DNA of 64,000 nucleotides. It comes from Malachius bipustulatus. Its lineage: Eukaryota > Arthropoda > Insecta > Coleoptera > Melyridae. Shown here in pieces: positions 37,901 through 45,209 of this stretch (position 1 is the stretch's first letter; each line of letters begins with the position of its first letter). The translations under genes and the position numbers were made by a program. The stretch spans positions 19,155,144 to 19,219,143 of the forward strand of contig OU342634.1 in assembly GCA_910589415.1 (NCBI GenBank), given 5' to 3'. The notes under the pieces are model-generated. The model searched no databases. It had not been told where the DNA came from and saw only the letters and a list, made by a program, of their open reading frames with translations.

Positions 37901-38674
37901 TCTCATCCTTTTTTTTTTGATTTAGATTATACCTACTTACAGCGAGGATGTTTTTGTCCTCCTCCCTTTTCATTTTTTGAACCGTGCCAAATAGATCATT
38001 GGAACTCAGTTATGTCCCTTGTTGTTCCACGTGTAAATATTATCTTTTGACGTGAACTAAATCGTTTACAAAATCAAGATGAAGAAAAAATCAAAGAGCG
38101 TCATCTTTGATTTTTTAAAGAAATATATGGTCTTGTAATACATCATTGGAAAGTCTCACAACAAAGAATTTCATTCAATATAATATTTGCGAATGTCGCC
38201 ATTTTTTTTTCTCACTAAAATTTGAAACTTGAAATTTTGTGATTCTTTGTTGTGAGACCTTTACAATGATTGTAACACAATACTTTCCGTTTAAGAAAAA
38301 TCCATAATAGAGCCCCTCTCCACCTTAATTTTGACAACGATTAAGTTCACCTCCAAAGATAGAATTTTAAATAGCACCGAATTTCAATGATCCAACTTGA
38401 GTAGTTCGCAATATGATGAGGGGGTGGGGTGGATGGGAAGATCCCGCACTGTACATTTGGATTTGATTTTACATTTGCTGACTTTTATTATTTAGGAAAA
38501 CCACTGCATCGTCCCAAAGTTCTCCACGCAATTAAGAAAGGAGCTTTAGTATTGAAAGCATCAATGCCTAAAATCAAAGACGTGAACATTATTGATAAGT
38601 ACTCCCGGATTATTTTCCCCGTCGCTTTCATGTTGTTTAATGCCGGTTATTGGATCTTTTACTTCATAGAGTGA
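7886..38674 (+). CDS. Lcch3: Lcch3: GABA-gated Cys-loop channel subunit (beta-like), nine exons
   Basis: Spliced CDS 7886-7956, 21125-21228, 31386-31453, 33930-34075, 34152-34309, 34455-34739, 36433-36654, 36727-36942, 38496-38674. All introns are GT-AG, every phase agrees, and the total is 1449 nt (482 residues plus stop), close to what I recall for Drosophila LCCH3. Visible features: a signal peptide (residues 1 to about 17), N-glycosylation site N37-V-T, loop WVPDTFF, Cys-loop C162-C176 with 13 residues between, M1 about 243-265, M2 about 273-297 containing [16 protein letters not shown]3 about 303-327, a basic M3-M4 loop and M4 about 461-480. Residue 2' of M2 is Ala276, the position equivalent to the Rdl dieldrin-resistance site, and is wild type. 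The sequence before M2 is TSARVAL, lacking the PAR motif of most anion channels but like vertebrate beta subunits. Family knowledge: a postsynaptic plasma-membrane GABA receptor subunit; Drosophila LCCH3 with GRD is reported to form GABA-gated cation channels. The identification is very firm; only exon 1 is less certain. Confidence 0.95.
8113..8755. repeat. Foldback element in Lcch3 intron 1
   Basis: Arms of about 130 bp pair nearly perfectly: left GAATTAGTTGGGAATGCAG to about 8245, right CTGCATTCCCAACTAATTC ending near 8755. They share the block TTCTCGCCAAGCTTTCGAA / TTCGAAAGCTTGGCGAGAA. A second AT-rich palindrome sits inside (about 8395-8552, arms ATGATTGACATAAAAATAATT and its complement). 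Starts only about 160 bp after the exon 1 donor. Confidence 0.8.
8873..9613. repeat. Foldback MITE, copy A (CCGTGTGTCCCCGGATAGG ends)
   Basis: Starts TA-CCGTGTGTCCCCGGATAGG. The right arm returns ...TCGTTTCACCTATCCGGG but stops about 10 bases short of the full terminus seen in copy B. The arms of about 330 bp flank a spacer of about 60 bp around 9235. Open frames inside the arms (9017-9289, 9341-9544) are by-products of the palindrome. Confidence 0.85.
9640..10005. other. Intron 1, AT-rich, nothing recognised
   Basis: No coding or repeat boundary beyond an isolated 'CACACCCTGTATAATATG' near 9977, which resembles one transposon end without a partner. Confidence 0.4.
10006..10712. repeat. Foldback element with a small insertion in its right arm
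   Basis: The inner hairpin is 10024-10636, with arms from CAGTGTGTCTGCTTAAGTTG to its complement. The outer segment TTACACCGAGGTCTAC (near 10010) pairs with GTAGACCTCGGTGTAA (near 10692). About 54 bp containing CAGGATGATGTATAAAG and CACCCTGTA separate inner and outer parts on the right only. Similar frames read on both strands and are not genes. Confidence 0.75.
10725..10930. repeat. Diverged single arm related to the 24382-25588 foldback
   Basis: TTATCGAGATAAACGT, followed by a TTTCTAGTAAATTT.. block, an 'AACAAT' block and the ATTCAATTAGAA end, runs in the same order as one arm of the later element (TTATCGAGATAAACGTCCTT at about 24786, then TTCAATTCTAACTG). Confidence 0.5.
11141..11293. repeat. 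Small MITE, TGCCCGTATTCACAAAC family, diverged copy
   Basis: About 153 bp with ends TGCCCGTATTCACAAAC and GTGAATACGGGCA. The right half is partly replaced near 11250-11275. Compare 14006-14154 and 28291-28439. Confidence 0.8.
11835..12740. repeat. Old foldback related to 19117-20109
   Basis: Left GGTCGGTTAAATTAAGGAAC.., then AAACTGAAAAATCGAG near 11979. The right side returns TTTTTCACGATATTTCATCA near 12608 and TAATTTAATCGACCTCGTAT near 12698. The order of blocks is that of the 19117 element, with many differences between arms. Confidence 0.6.
12745..14000. other. Intron 1, AT-rich, nothing recognised
   Basis: No supported gene or repeat boundary. Confidence 0.5.
14006..14154. repeat. Small MITE, TGCCCGTATTCACAAAC family, well preserved
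   Basis: 149 bp, ends TGCCCGTATTCACAAACGAT / ATCGTTTGTGAATACGGGCG, flanked by TAA on both sides. A 3-bp TWA target duplication suggests a PIF/Harbinger-type MITE (inference). Confidence 0.82.
14237..16296 (-). mobile_element. Tc1/mariner-type DNA transposon with very long TIRs, transposase broken
   Basis: Begins CAGGGTGATTCAGACCACCC and ends with the complement, flanked by TA on both sides (about 2.06 kb). The terminal inverted repeats run about 400 bp each (14237-14640 and 15870-16296), nearly identical in their outer 350 bp. A DUF4817-like/DDE transposase lies between them on the minus strand. This is the only type of complete mobile element with a recognisable transposase here; 21831-24350 is its relative. 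Confidence 0.93.
14770..15855 (-). pseudogene. Transposase, DUF4817-like N-terminus plus DDE domain, two lesions
   Basis: The N-terminal part (15855 down to 15610) has [20 protein letters not shown] and [13 protein letters not shown], the arthropod DUF4817-type DNA-binding motif. It stops at TAG near 15608. The frame continues one register over at [20 protein letters not shown] (15598 down to 14831), so one base has been lost or gained. The DDE domain has D76 (ILWTDEATF), D167 (QQDGCPAH) and D209 ([13 protein letters not shown]), numbered in the second segment, giving 41 residues between the last two: DD41D, a spacing I associate with rosa/Visitor-type mariners. A TGA at about 14828-14830 interrupts the usual C-terminus, which resumes [14 protein letters not shown] to TAA near 14790. 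Catalytic residues are intact but the gene is not functional as read. Confidence 0.9.
16300..16920. other. Intron 1, nothing recognised
   Basis: No coding or repeat boundary supported. TAGTCACATATAGGCAGATA-like blocks near 16735 (GGCAGACCTTATACACAATA) and 16805 (complement-like) suggest a small degraded palindrome. Confidence 0.35.
16927..18620. repeat. Foldback element interrupted by a second foldback
   Basis: The outer arms are 16927-17344 and 18094-18620. The left end CAGG..TTTTTTCAACTGG has lost about 8 bases relative to the right end (complement of CAGGGTGGTCACTTTCAACTGG). Both share CACCATTGGGATCTCCTAA. They belong to the family of 19117-20109. The 749 bp element 17345-18093 is inserted between them. 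Confidence 0.8.
17345..18093. repeat. Foldback MITE, copy B, complete termini, nested
   Basis: Same family as 8873-9613 with both ends intact: TACCGTGTGTCCCCGGATAG ... CTATCCGGGGACACACGGTA, 749 bp. It is inserted inside the older foldback 16927-18620. Its terminus differs from the CAGGGTG group, so it is a separate family. Confidence 0.87.
18742..19080 (+). repeat. Direct repeat, left copy
   Basis: TTAAAAAACGCcTGaGCGTGTTTAA, then GCGTGTTTTAAAG, then ACTCATACTTTAA recur in the same order at 20277-20490, on the other side of the 19117-20109 foldback. Clearly diverged. Confidence 0.5.
19117..20109. repeat. Foldback element, about 1 kb, CAGGGTG ends
   Basis: CAGGGTGGGAAATTTTTGTA to its near-complement, TA on both sides. 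The arms are about 480 bp and mostly identical, with a short asymmetric centre near 19610-19650. No protein is encoded. Same family as 16927-18620, 11835-12740 and the single arm at 37107. Confidence 0.9.
20277..20490 (+). repeat. Direct repeat, right copy
   Basis: Partner of 18742-19080: AAAAAACGCATGGGCGTGTTTAA, then GCGTGTGTTTTAAAAA and CACTCATACTTTAACGTAGT. Confidence 0.5.
21125..21228 (+). CDS. Lcch3: Lcch3 exon 2, start of the ligand-binding domain
   Basis: The acceptor ttcgttgcag precedes a frame containing [17 protein letters not shown] and [11 protein letters not shown], which is the conserved N-terminal helix and first strand of LCCH3. The donor is GTAAGTGCC after a single G (phase 1). 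It carries the N-glycosylation site NVT. Confidence 0.93.
21831..24350 (-). mobile_element. Tc1/mariner-type DNA transposon, older and more damaged
   Basis: Starts CAGGGTGTCTCTGAAAGGTG, ends with its complement, TA on both sides, about 2.5 kb. The TIRs are about 460-480 bp (to about 22290 and from about 23875), ending internally at GCATGGCCAGGCCTAAGTAAG and its complement. The terminal heptamer equals that of 14237-16296 but the rest of the TIR is different, so it is a separate family of the same lineage. It lies in Lcch3 intron 2. Confidence 0.92.
22462..23576 (-). pseudogene. Transposase remnant, several frameshifts and stops
   Basis: Read on the minus strand, the N-terminal [19 protein letters not shown] (23576 down) shifts frame within 20 codons. 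A segment with [15 protein letters not shown] and [20 protein letters not shown] follows (23073 to 22831), then a stop, then [21 protein letters not shown] and [18 protein letters not shown] (22830 to 22633), then another stop. The canonical end [13 protein letters not shown] is still visible near 22490-22530 before a TAA at 22462-22464. The last two catalytic Asp are 43 residues apart. A 13-base duplication (AATGGCTTACTTT) repeats KVSHY near 22995-23030. Confidence 0.87.
24382..25588. repeat. Foldback element, 1.2 kb, almost pure palindrome
   Basis: CAGGGTGTACCATAATATGT to its complement. Arms of about 580 bp are nearly identical and the centre is short (around 24975-24998, GCGTATTCAGCGTTTTTGTA). 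Starts 30 bp after the 21831 element ends. No transposase. Confidence 0.9.
25671..25686. repeat. Poly(C) run
   Basis: About sixteen consecutive C, striking in this AT-rich context. Length is likely unstable or an assembly weak point. Confidence 0.9.
25749..25868. repeat. Hairpin, about 120 bp
   Basis: GGGAGTTATGAGGATGTTAA pairs with TTAACATCCAATAACTCCC, and an inner ATCCCGAGGGA pairs with TCCCGAGGGAT. The phrase AGGGAGTTATG recurs near 26098 and 26129. Confidence 0.6.
26170..26998. other. Intron 2, AT-rich, nothing recognised
   Basis: No supported feature. Confidence 0.5.
27996..28208 (+). CDS. Short open frame conserved in both AGGAGGAG copies, function unknown
   Basis: ATG in context GCCATTATGG opens 70 codons: [20 protein letters not shown], later [15 protein letters not shown] and [12 protein letters not shown]. 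It is acidic and polar with a KKRE basic patch. The copy at 50652-50861 differs by loss of exactly one Ile codon, so the frame survived an indel. No ATG-to-stop domain is recognised. It may be the first exon of an element-encoded protein or a captured host fragment; that it is translated is uncertain. Confidence 0.35.
   Translation: MDNPTSSTSERMSPPKKREEKSVTYKILEKLLYMRTSPIIIEEHIPIEQGADLDQTGTAVCDKVSFNNTL
28291..28439. repeat. Small MITE, TGCCCGTATTCACAAAC family, nested copy
   Basis: 149 bp, flanked by TAA, lying inside the larger element 27601-29751. The other copy of that larger element (50112-51255) lacks it, so the insertion is directly demonstrated. Confidence 0.87.
28512..29368. repeat. 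Foldback element with proven TA target duplication
   Basis: CAGAGTGAGGCGCGAGAACC ... complement, 857 bp. Copy 2 of the host element (near 50497) has the unoccupied site with a single TA where this one has TA on both sides. The inner part is related to 57325-57954 (blocks GAGTTATAAACAA, GACATGTAAGCCGTTTT). Confidence 0.9.
29974..30683. repeat. Three-armed foldback element
   Basis: TAGGGTGATTCTTATTAG ... GAATCATCCTG. The left arm (29974-30175) contains GACATCGTTTAAACACAAAA. A second, direct copy of that block follows at about 30255-30460 (CATCGTTTAAACACAAAAAC), and the inverted arm is at 30490-30683 (GTTTTTGTGTTTAAACG). So one strand has two copies against one inverted copy. Confidence 0.75.
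31290..31350. repeat. Solo element end in intron 2
   Basis: ATAACTCACCCTGTACATTT resembles a right end of the CAGGGTG group. No left partner was found. It ends about 40 bp before exon 3. Confidence 0.35.
31386..31453 (+). CDS. Lcch3: Lcch3 exon 3
   Basis: A 68 nt exon between acceptor atatttccag and donor GTAAGACC. It reads [18 protein letters not shown] then SEVNM, a near-invariant stretch of the extracellular domain. It enters in phase 1 and leaves in phase 0. Confidence 0.94.
31454..33929. other. Lcch3 intron 3, largely free of recognisable repeats
   Basis: No foldback was found. One perfect small hairpin lies at 32825-32850 (11 bp arms CCTTGTACCAT, loop ATTA). An open frame over it (32795-32995) lacks splice or coding support. 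Confidence 0.5.
33930..34075 (+). CDS. Lcch3: Lcch3 exon 4, loop A region
   Basis: The acceptor catcatctag precedes [19 protein letters not shown], later [20 protein letters not shown] and ANDKS, then donor GTCAGTTTT (phase 2). [10 protein letters not shown] is the loop A signature of GABA receptor subunits. Confidence 0.95.
34152..34309 (+). CDS. Lcch3: Lcch3 exon 5, Cys-loop
   Basis: Follows a 76 bp intron. It encodes [34 protein letters not shown] and [15 protein letters not shown]. The two cysteines of the Cys-loop (162 and 176) lie here, 13 residues apart. The donor is GTAAGTATC after a single T (phase 1). Confidence 0.97.
34455..34739 (+). CDS. Lcch3: Lcch3 exon 6, rest of binding domain, M1 and M2 start
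   Basis: The acceptor tttctgtag follows a 145 bp intron. It encodes [31 protein letters not shown], the pre-M1 segment, M1 ([20 protein letters not shown]) and the first residues of M2, ATSARVAL. The donor is GTAAGTAAA after a single G (phase 1), splitting M2 as is usual in this family. Confidence 0.97.
34740..36432. other. Lcch3 intron 6
   Basis: Holds a solo repeat arm near 35017-35130 (TATGCAGGATGTTTCAAAAC) and a (GA)n microsatellite at about 36252-36272. Otherwise unremarkable. Confidence 0.5.
36433..36654 (+). CDS. Lcch3: Lcch3 exon 7, M2 and M3
   Basis: The acceptor tttccttacag precedes [20 protein letters not shown], then M3 ([20 protein letters not shown]) and a lysine-rich start of the cytoplasmic loop ([19 protein letters not shown]). 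The donor is GTACCGTAA (phase 1). The following 72 bp intron is open in frame; see findings. Confidence 0.96.
36727..36942 (+). CDS. Lcch3: Lcch3 exon 8, cytoplasmic M3-M4 loop
   Basis: The acceptor tatttgcag precedes a loop containing [18 protein letters not shown], a motif conserved in LCCH3, and later [11 protein letters not shown]. The rest of the loop is divergent, as expected. The donor is GTATGTTAT after a single G (phase 1). Confidence 0.93.
37107..37395. repeat. Single arm of the 19117 foldback family in intron 8
   Basis: TACAGGATGCACC, then ATTAGAGAAACGTGGC, then GGCCATCTCGAATCCGTCAA and TCCTGAAATATCCTGAAAAAA match one arm of 19117-20109 in order. The partner arm is absent. Confidence 0.7.
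38085..38267. repeat. Two small hairpins in intron 8
   Basis: A perfect 13 bp stem AAAAAATCAAAGA (38085-38097) with 38104-38116, and a 25-bp near-perfect pair TTGGAAAGTCTCACAACAAA (38146 on) with TTTGTTGTGAGACCTTTACA (38246 on). Confidence 0.6.
38496..38674 (+). CDS. Lcch3: Lcch3 exon 9, M4 and stop
   Basis: The acceptor ttatttag precedes [16 protein letters not shown], then [19 protein letters not shown] and M4, ending YWIFYFIE and TGA at 38672-38674. The IDKYSR..FP motif and a C-terminus two residues after M4 are typical of the family. I see no convincing AATAAA in the next few hundred bases, so the 3' end is not placed. Confidence 0.96.
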
Positions 38675-38961
38675 TGACCGCTCATTTCTTTTGAGGTATT
38701 GGAAAAATATATAAACGGAGTCTTTGTGGTGTAAACGAGTCTCTACTTAAATATAGTGCTTATAAAAAAATCCTTTACAATTTTTGCGATGTTTTGTTTT
38801 ACACAAATTGAAATTTATCTAAAAAAGATATATTTGTACTTGCTTAGTTTATCTGGATCGATTACAGTTTGTTCAGAATGAGATACTGAGATATCATATA
38901 ATAATTTCAAATCATAGAAACAAATCCTATATGTTCTTGACGTTATTTTTGTGTATTTATA

Positions 38962-39326
38962 CAAGGTGATTGACAACTTGCACTTTCCATTTTTTAGGGG
39001 TCATGGGCATCAAAAAATTGACTTCACTTGCCTATAAGTAATTCAAAAAGTTGAAAGGTTTGTGGGAGGTGTGACAGAAAATCGATTTTCCGCCATTTTT
39101 TGCTGCCGAAATCTCGACATTAAAACTCTATAAAAATTTATAAAATTGCACTATTCGGTTAAAAAGATAAAAGTTACTTTCTTTTCATGCATTTTTGCAA
39201 CCAGAAGGTTACATTAAAAATTAATTTAAAAATATTCAGATTTTTTTTAACTTTTTCTCTCAGGAGTGGTTTTTCTGTCACGTCCTAAATTCTTGTAAGG
39301 AAAGCTTCAAGTTGTGAATCACTCTG
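38962..39326. repeat. Degraded foldback just downstream of Lcch3
   Basis: CAAGGTGATTGACAACTTG pairs with CAAGTTGTGAATCACTCTG, and TGTGACAGAAAATCGA near 39072 with TTTTTCTGTCACGTCC near 39270. The arms are strongly diverged. Confidence 0.6.
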
Positions 39327-40029
39327 TGTATACGTTCAGATTTAATCTACAAAAATGGCGGTTCCTCATATACAAATAAAATAACGAAATTTTCGAAATG
39401 TAACCTATAGCTCATGAATCAAAAGAATTCTTTGAAAATAGTTCTTGTTACAAAAGAAAGAAAAATAAAAAATGCCGAAGTACGAAGGCGTAGAAGCGCC
39501 ACACCAGTTTTATTTTTAAAATTCCGAGTTTAAACTCGGAATTCCGAGTTTAAAGTAGGAATTCTTCTGAGATTAAACTCGGAATCAGGGCCGGGCCTAG
39601 CAGGTGTGCTATTATTTGCCCGCACGCAAGCGGCAAGTTCATAGGGGCGGCGGGCGGAAGTAAAAATCCGATCATAATTCATAACAATAACAAAAAATAT
39701 CAAAATATCATGATAGACTTAATTATTATAGTGTAACACAAACATTACCTTTATAGTATTAAGTTCTGAATCCATACTGCACTGACTTTTTAATCCATCA
39801 AATAGTCACTGGCTTGTTCCCGGCATTAGCCATCCTATGTATTTTCTTATAAAAAAGGTGCGGATAATTTTCAGTCGCCCTTGGACGTCGAATATCTTAG
39901 GATGGCTCTGGCCGCGGAACGCCGAACCCGATTCAGCTTGTTTTGTAATAAAAGTTTATAACGAAGGCTTTGACCACATCTCAATGTGTTGGCCAGATGT
40001 TGGCTTTAACGTAACTCCATTCAACTCTA

Positions 40030-41534
40030 CAGGGTGTTTCACAAGCAGATCGACATAGCTTAGGTAGGTATTAAAAGTTTTTCAAGGCGATTCAGGATCT
40101 GGTATTGAAATTATTCTGAGACCCTTCGATCGGATGGAATTTAATGAATTTTGGTAGATATGCTCTGCTAATGACACTTAATACCTCGCCATTTTCTTCG
40201 ATTTGAAAACTGCAGAACCGTACTTAATTTTTCAGGTCTCCAGCGGTTTTATCAAAAAGTTCACCCTGTATGCATTTTCTTCAAAGTTTAGTACCATTTT
40301 CTTAAACTACATGAAAAATGCTACAATTGCGGTAAAAAATTACTTTGCACCAATAAGTAAACTGAATTGAGAAGAAAATGAAAAATTTTTAGTTTTTTCA
40401 GAATTTCAATTTATGGTTGTTGCTAATTTTCGAAACCCCAAATGGGATTTTTTTAAACTTATGTATTTTGTAGCTATTTCAAATAAATTTGAAATAACTT
40501 GATCTACAGATTTAGCCAATATTAGGAACCACTCTAGACTTTTTCGAGCTAAAAATAAGTTTTAACAAGAAAAACAACTCAAGTTTTAATAAGAAAAACA
40601 GCTAAAAGAAGAACTGGTAATTTTAATGATAACCCATAACAACACATAAGCGTATAAAAAATACAATTTTAGCACATAAACAAAAAATAAGTACATAAGC
40701 GAAACAGAAAGAAAAATATCAAAAAAGTATGGTGGCCTGTTTGAACATTATCTGCACTGAATTGCAGTTTTTCTTCCCAAAATTTGTGTTGATATTTTTC
40801 TTTCTGTTACGCTTATGTACTGATTTGTTTATGGTGTTAATGTGCTAAATTGTGTTACTATTACGTGTTTGTTTGTCATTAAAATTACTATTTATTCTTT
40901 CAGTTGTTTTTCTTATAACACTTGAGTTTTTTCTTGTTAAAATTTATTTTTAGCTCTAGAAAAATCTAGAACTCTCCCTAATCTTGGCTAAATCTGCAGA
41001 TCAAGCAAGTTTATTTGAAATAACAACAAAATATGCAAGTTTTAAGAAATCACATTTGATTTTTCGAAAATGATTAACAAACATGCATTGAAATCCTGAA
41101 AATCTAGTTTTTATTTTGTTCTCGTTTCAGTGTAATATGGTGCCAAGTAATTATTTTTATCGCAATTGTAGCATTTTTAACGTAGTTTTAGAAAATGGTT
41201 TAAACTAAACTTTGAAAAAATACATACAGGGTGAACTTTTTGACAAAACCGATAGAGACTTAAAAAATTAACTACGGCCGTGCAGTTTTCGAATCGACGA
41301 AAAATACGAGGTATTAAGTGTCATTAGCAGAGCGTATCTACCAAATTTCCACAAATTCCATCAATTCGTTCAAAAGATATGGCTCATCAAAGATTTCGGC
41401 AAAATGCATTAATCACCCTGTAACAACGAAACGAAGGGCCTCAGCAAAATTTCAAAACCAGATCCCGCGAATCGTCTTGAAAAACTACACCTATATACCC
41501 TTAAGCTATGTCGGTCTGCTGGTGAAACACCCTA
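40030..41534. repeat. Foldback element, 1.5 kb, CAGGGTG ends
   Basis: CAGGGTGTTTCACAAGCAGA to its complement ending CACCCTA at 41534. The arms are about 730 bp and moderately diverged, older than its neighbour. Its right-hand TA (41535-41536) is also the left-hand TA of the next element. Confidence 0.85.
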
Positions 41535-41536
41535 TA

Positions 41537-43217
41537 CAGGGTTACTGGTAACTGGATACATTCCTTTGGTGATCTGATAAAACAAGAGGTAAGGAGTAAA
41601 TTAACCCCAACATGCACTATACAAAACTCAATAGATTTTGAGATATTTCGATTTTCAACTTTTCTTAAAAAAATGGTTTCAGATGTCTTGAAATGTAATT
41701 TTCAAAAAATCTACTTTAACTTTTTGATTTTTTTTTTGCTGGAATACTTGTCCAATACTATGCTTCCTTCTGGAATAAAAAATATCCTGAGGTATTTCGA
41801 TCGTGTGAAAATTTCAAAGAAAAACTTTCACAAACTATTTTTTTTAAATAAGATTTAAAAGTTTTTACAAGTTATTTTCGCAAAATTGTCAAGGCAACTT
41901 GCGTACAAATTGTTTTAAAAACTTCCCTAGTGTAGTAGCTATCTAACAAGGTACGAATCTTGTACAAGAATAACAGAATCTCCCCGTTATGTACCGTTAC
42001 CGAGGAACAAATCCTTAAGTCGAGACGTTTTAAAAAAAATACGGCCCTGAACGGGGGTCTTAAAATTCTCGGATCCGGTCCATTTTCAATAGGTCGTATT
42101 TGGGGGTCACGAGCTTCGTCCCTACCAAGTTTCGTCCCGATCGGTAAAACTTTCAGACACTTAGAGTGGCTATTACTAGGCTATTCCCGAAAAATCCCGA
42201 AATTCCCGAAAAAATGACACTTCCCGGGAACGGATCCCGCTCATTTTCAATAGGCATCGTTCCACGGTGCGCCTCTTCAATCGAGCCAAATTTTAACTTT
42301 CCCACATGAAAACTGGCGGCTCGAGAGTGTTTCCTAGCAAAGTCACAGACAGACAGACCGACAGACAGACATTTTTCGGGCACAAGAATACGTATACTTA
42401 CGAAACTTCTGTGACTTTGCTAGGAAACACTCTAGAGCCGCCAGTTTTCATGTGGGAAAGTTGAAATTTGGCTCGATTGAAGAGGCGCACCGTGGCACGA
42501 TGCCCATTGAAAATGAGCGGGATCCGTTCCCGGGAAGTGTAATTTTTTCGGGAAATTCGGGATTTTTCTGGAAAAGCCTAGGAAACACTCTTAGTGTCTG
42601 AAAGTTTTACCGATCGGGACGAAACTTGGTAGGGACGAAGCTCGTGACCCCCAAATACGACCTATTGAAAATGGACCGGATCCGAGAATTTTAAGACCCC
42701 CGTTCAGGGCCGTATTTTTTTTAAAACGTCCCGACTTAAGGATTTGTTCCTCGGTAACGGTACATAACGGGGAGATTCTGTTATTCTTGTACAAGATTCG
42801 TACCTTGTTAGATAGCTACTACACTAGGGAAGTTTTTAAAACAATTTGTACGCAAGTTGCCTTGACAATTTTGCGAAAATAACTTGTAAAAACTTTTAAA
42901 TCTTATTTAAAAAAAATAGTTTGTGAAAGTTTTTCTTTGAAATTTTCACACGATCGAAATACCTCAGGATATTTTTTATTCCAGAAGGAAGCATAGTATT
43001 GGACAAGTATTCCAGCAAAAAAAAAATCAAAAAGTTAAAGTAGATTTTTTGGAAATTACATTTCAAGACATCTGAAACCATTTTTTTAAGAAAAGTTGAA
43101 AATCGAAATATCTCAAAATCTATTGAGTTTTGTATAGTGCATGTTGGGGTTAATTTACTCCTTACCTCTTGTTTTATCAGATCACCAAAGGAATGTATCC
43201 AGTTACCAGTAACCCTG
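41537..43217. repeat. Near-perfect 1.7 kb palindrome
   Basis: CAGGGTTACTGGTAACTGGA to its complement, TA on both sides, with arms of roughly 800 bp. The same 61-codon frame (MVSDVLKCNFQKIYFNFLIF...) reads identically from both arms (41673-41858 plus, 42896-43081 minus), and a second pair (41960 plus, 42794 minus) differs at one residue in 67. The centre carries a short CAGACAGACAGACCGACAGA stretch near 42349. Confidence 0.92.
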
Positions 43218-43612
43218 TATATTGTACGGTAACGCTAAAATGTACCAGTATGAATGCAGTTATTGCTTAGTGTGATTAACATTTTCGCCCTTGTTTTTTC
43301 AAAAAAAATTTCTCGAACCCCCCCTGACTTTCGGGGGATATATTTCGCACCACTAAGCCCCCCGGTGCAGCAGAACTTACCTAATCTAAAATAACGTTTC
43401 TATTGGTGTTTAATTTTTACTTACAAAAAATTGGTTTTTGCCCTCCCATTGGTAGACATTTATTCTTAAGAGGGGGGGTGGAGGGCGGCAATTTTTGTAT
43501 CGCTACGCAGGCGGCAAATAGGCTAGGACCCGCCCTGTTCGGAATTCCGACTTTAAACTCGGAATTTAAAAAAATAAAACTGGTGTGGCGCTTCTACGCC
43601 TTCGTGTGTTCG

Positions 43613-44435
43613 ATCAAAATTGAACAAAGTTTCTTTCAGAATAATCAAAATTATATTTTATTGAGTGGCGTAGTATATAAATTAAAAAAACTACACTAAG
43701 TTCAGGTCTCGCCACTTATTAATAAGTAACTGGGTGTACTAAATTTTTGACTCTATATCGTTGACACTGCGAGAAATTTTATAGTAGCCTATTCAAATAA
43801 AAAAAAAATTTAGTCTTAGGAAAGCAGATGTTTAACAAAAATTAGAATGGCTATATTTTAATTTCTACAATCTGGATCGATCTATGATACGAAAGGAGAG
43901 AAAGTATAATTCTTCTACAAACATCATTAAAAGCAATTATTTTAACGTTTGTTTAAATGTTGGTAATATCATTAAACCACCAGTGTTAAAAGTTATAAAA
44001 AAAGAGAAAAAGTAAATATTTACAAGCAGGTGTTTCAATAAATAAAACATGACTATTAGGGGCAACCCTAATTTATGAAACCAACCGCGACCATCAAAAT
44101 AAATGTCCATCAAGCCTGACTCCCGGACTATGAAAAAGGGTTTTCCAAAATGCACCTGCCCATGATATGATATTATTTTTCGAAAACGTACAGTATTAAA
44201 ATCTCAGATTTATTGTACAAACTTATTAAATCTTGTTGAACTGATAAGGACTTTGGATTTTTCATACGAACATTTTCTATAAAATGTCTTTTAAACCTAG
44301 ATTTGGCCAAATCTAGGTAACTTAACTTTTTGTATGCATCACAATTACCTAAGCAATTCATTTGCTTATGCACTAATTAAACAAGTGAAAAACAAACTAA
44401 TGAGCTAGAAGGTTTTACTTTGTTAAGTACATATA
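43613..44435. other. Intergenic, nothing recognised
   Basis: No supported gene. Short minus-strand frames at 43937-44155 and 44173-44373 have no flanking signals. Confidence 0.45.
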
Positions 44436-45201
44436 CAGGGTGATTCAAAATTGAGTGCAAATATTTTGAGGACTTATTTACCAGCCAAAAATAAGAAGTT
44501 TTTTTCATATAATCGTATGTCCTAGTTTACTTTGTTTTCTAGATACAGGGGGTAATATTTTGAAAAAAAAATCGATTTTTATCATTTCTCAAAAACCTCT
44601 CAGCCGATTTAAATAAAATTTTATAGGCTTATTTGTTTTCATAAGGGCTTTCCTTTGATGGGAATAACATGAATTTATGAATTCCAGTGGCGTCTCAGGG
44701 GGCTACCTGAATTAAATTAAATGAATCTCAATAATCGATGTGAATTTATTACTTTGTTTTAATAGGGCCTGGCACAGATTTTGATTTTTTTCTTGGAAAC
44801 AAAGCTAGATACGAGTAAAGCTCAGGAGGCAAGAAAGTTACATTATTGACCGCTTTATCTAAAAAAATATATAAATTGTCAAAAGAGCAGTGGCGCACCA
44901 TAATTTTACCTATATAAGTTTCAAGTAGGTAGCCCCCTGAGACGCCACTGGAACTAATAAATTTATGTTATTCCCATCAAAGGAAGTTCCTTATAACGAC
45001 AAATAACCCTACCAAATTTTATTCAAATCGGCTGAAAGGTTTTTGAGTAATTAATAAAAAATCGATTTTTTTTTTCAAAATCTTACCCCCAATATCTAGA
45101 AAACGAAGCAAGTTAGGACATACGATTATATGAAAAAACTTCTTATTTTTGGCTGGTAAATAAGCCCTTAAAATATTTGCACTCAATTTTGAATCACCCT
45201 G
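44436..45201. repeat. Foldback element, 766 bp, CAGGGTG ends
   Basis: CAGGGTGATTCAAAATTGAG to its complement, TA on both sides, arms about 350 bp, including TGGCGTCTCAGGGGGCTACC / GGTAGCCCCCTGAGACGCCA. Confidence 0.9.
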
Positions 45202-45209
45202 TATACAAA

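Larger units (their letters stand above)
39477..43612. repeat. Large outer inverted pair enclosing two foldbacks
   Basis: Left 39477-39670 has CGAAGGCGTAGAAGCGCCAC and several copies of AATTCCGAGTTTAAACTCGG. Right 43497-43612 returns ACTTTAAACTCGGAATTT and GTGGCGCTTCTACGCCTTCG. The sequences between these arms and the inner elements (about 360 and 280 bp) do not match each other. Confidence 0.7.

Noticed and set aside
41673..43081. Two identical 61-codon frames on opposite strands
   Set aside because: They are the two arms of a palindrome; nothing indicates translation.
43937..44155. Minus-strand frame of 72 codons starting near HFGKPFFIVRESG
   Set aside because: No homology recognised and no supporting signals.
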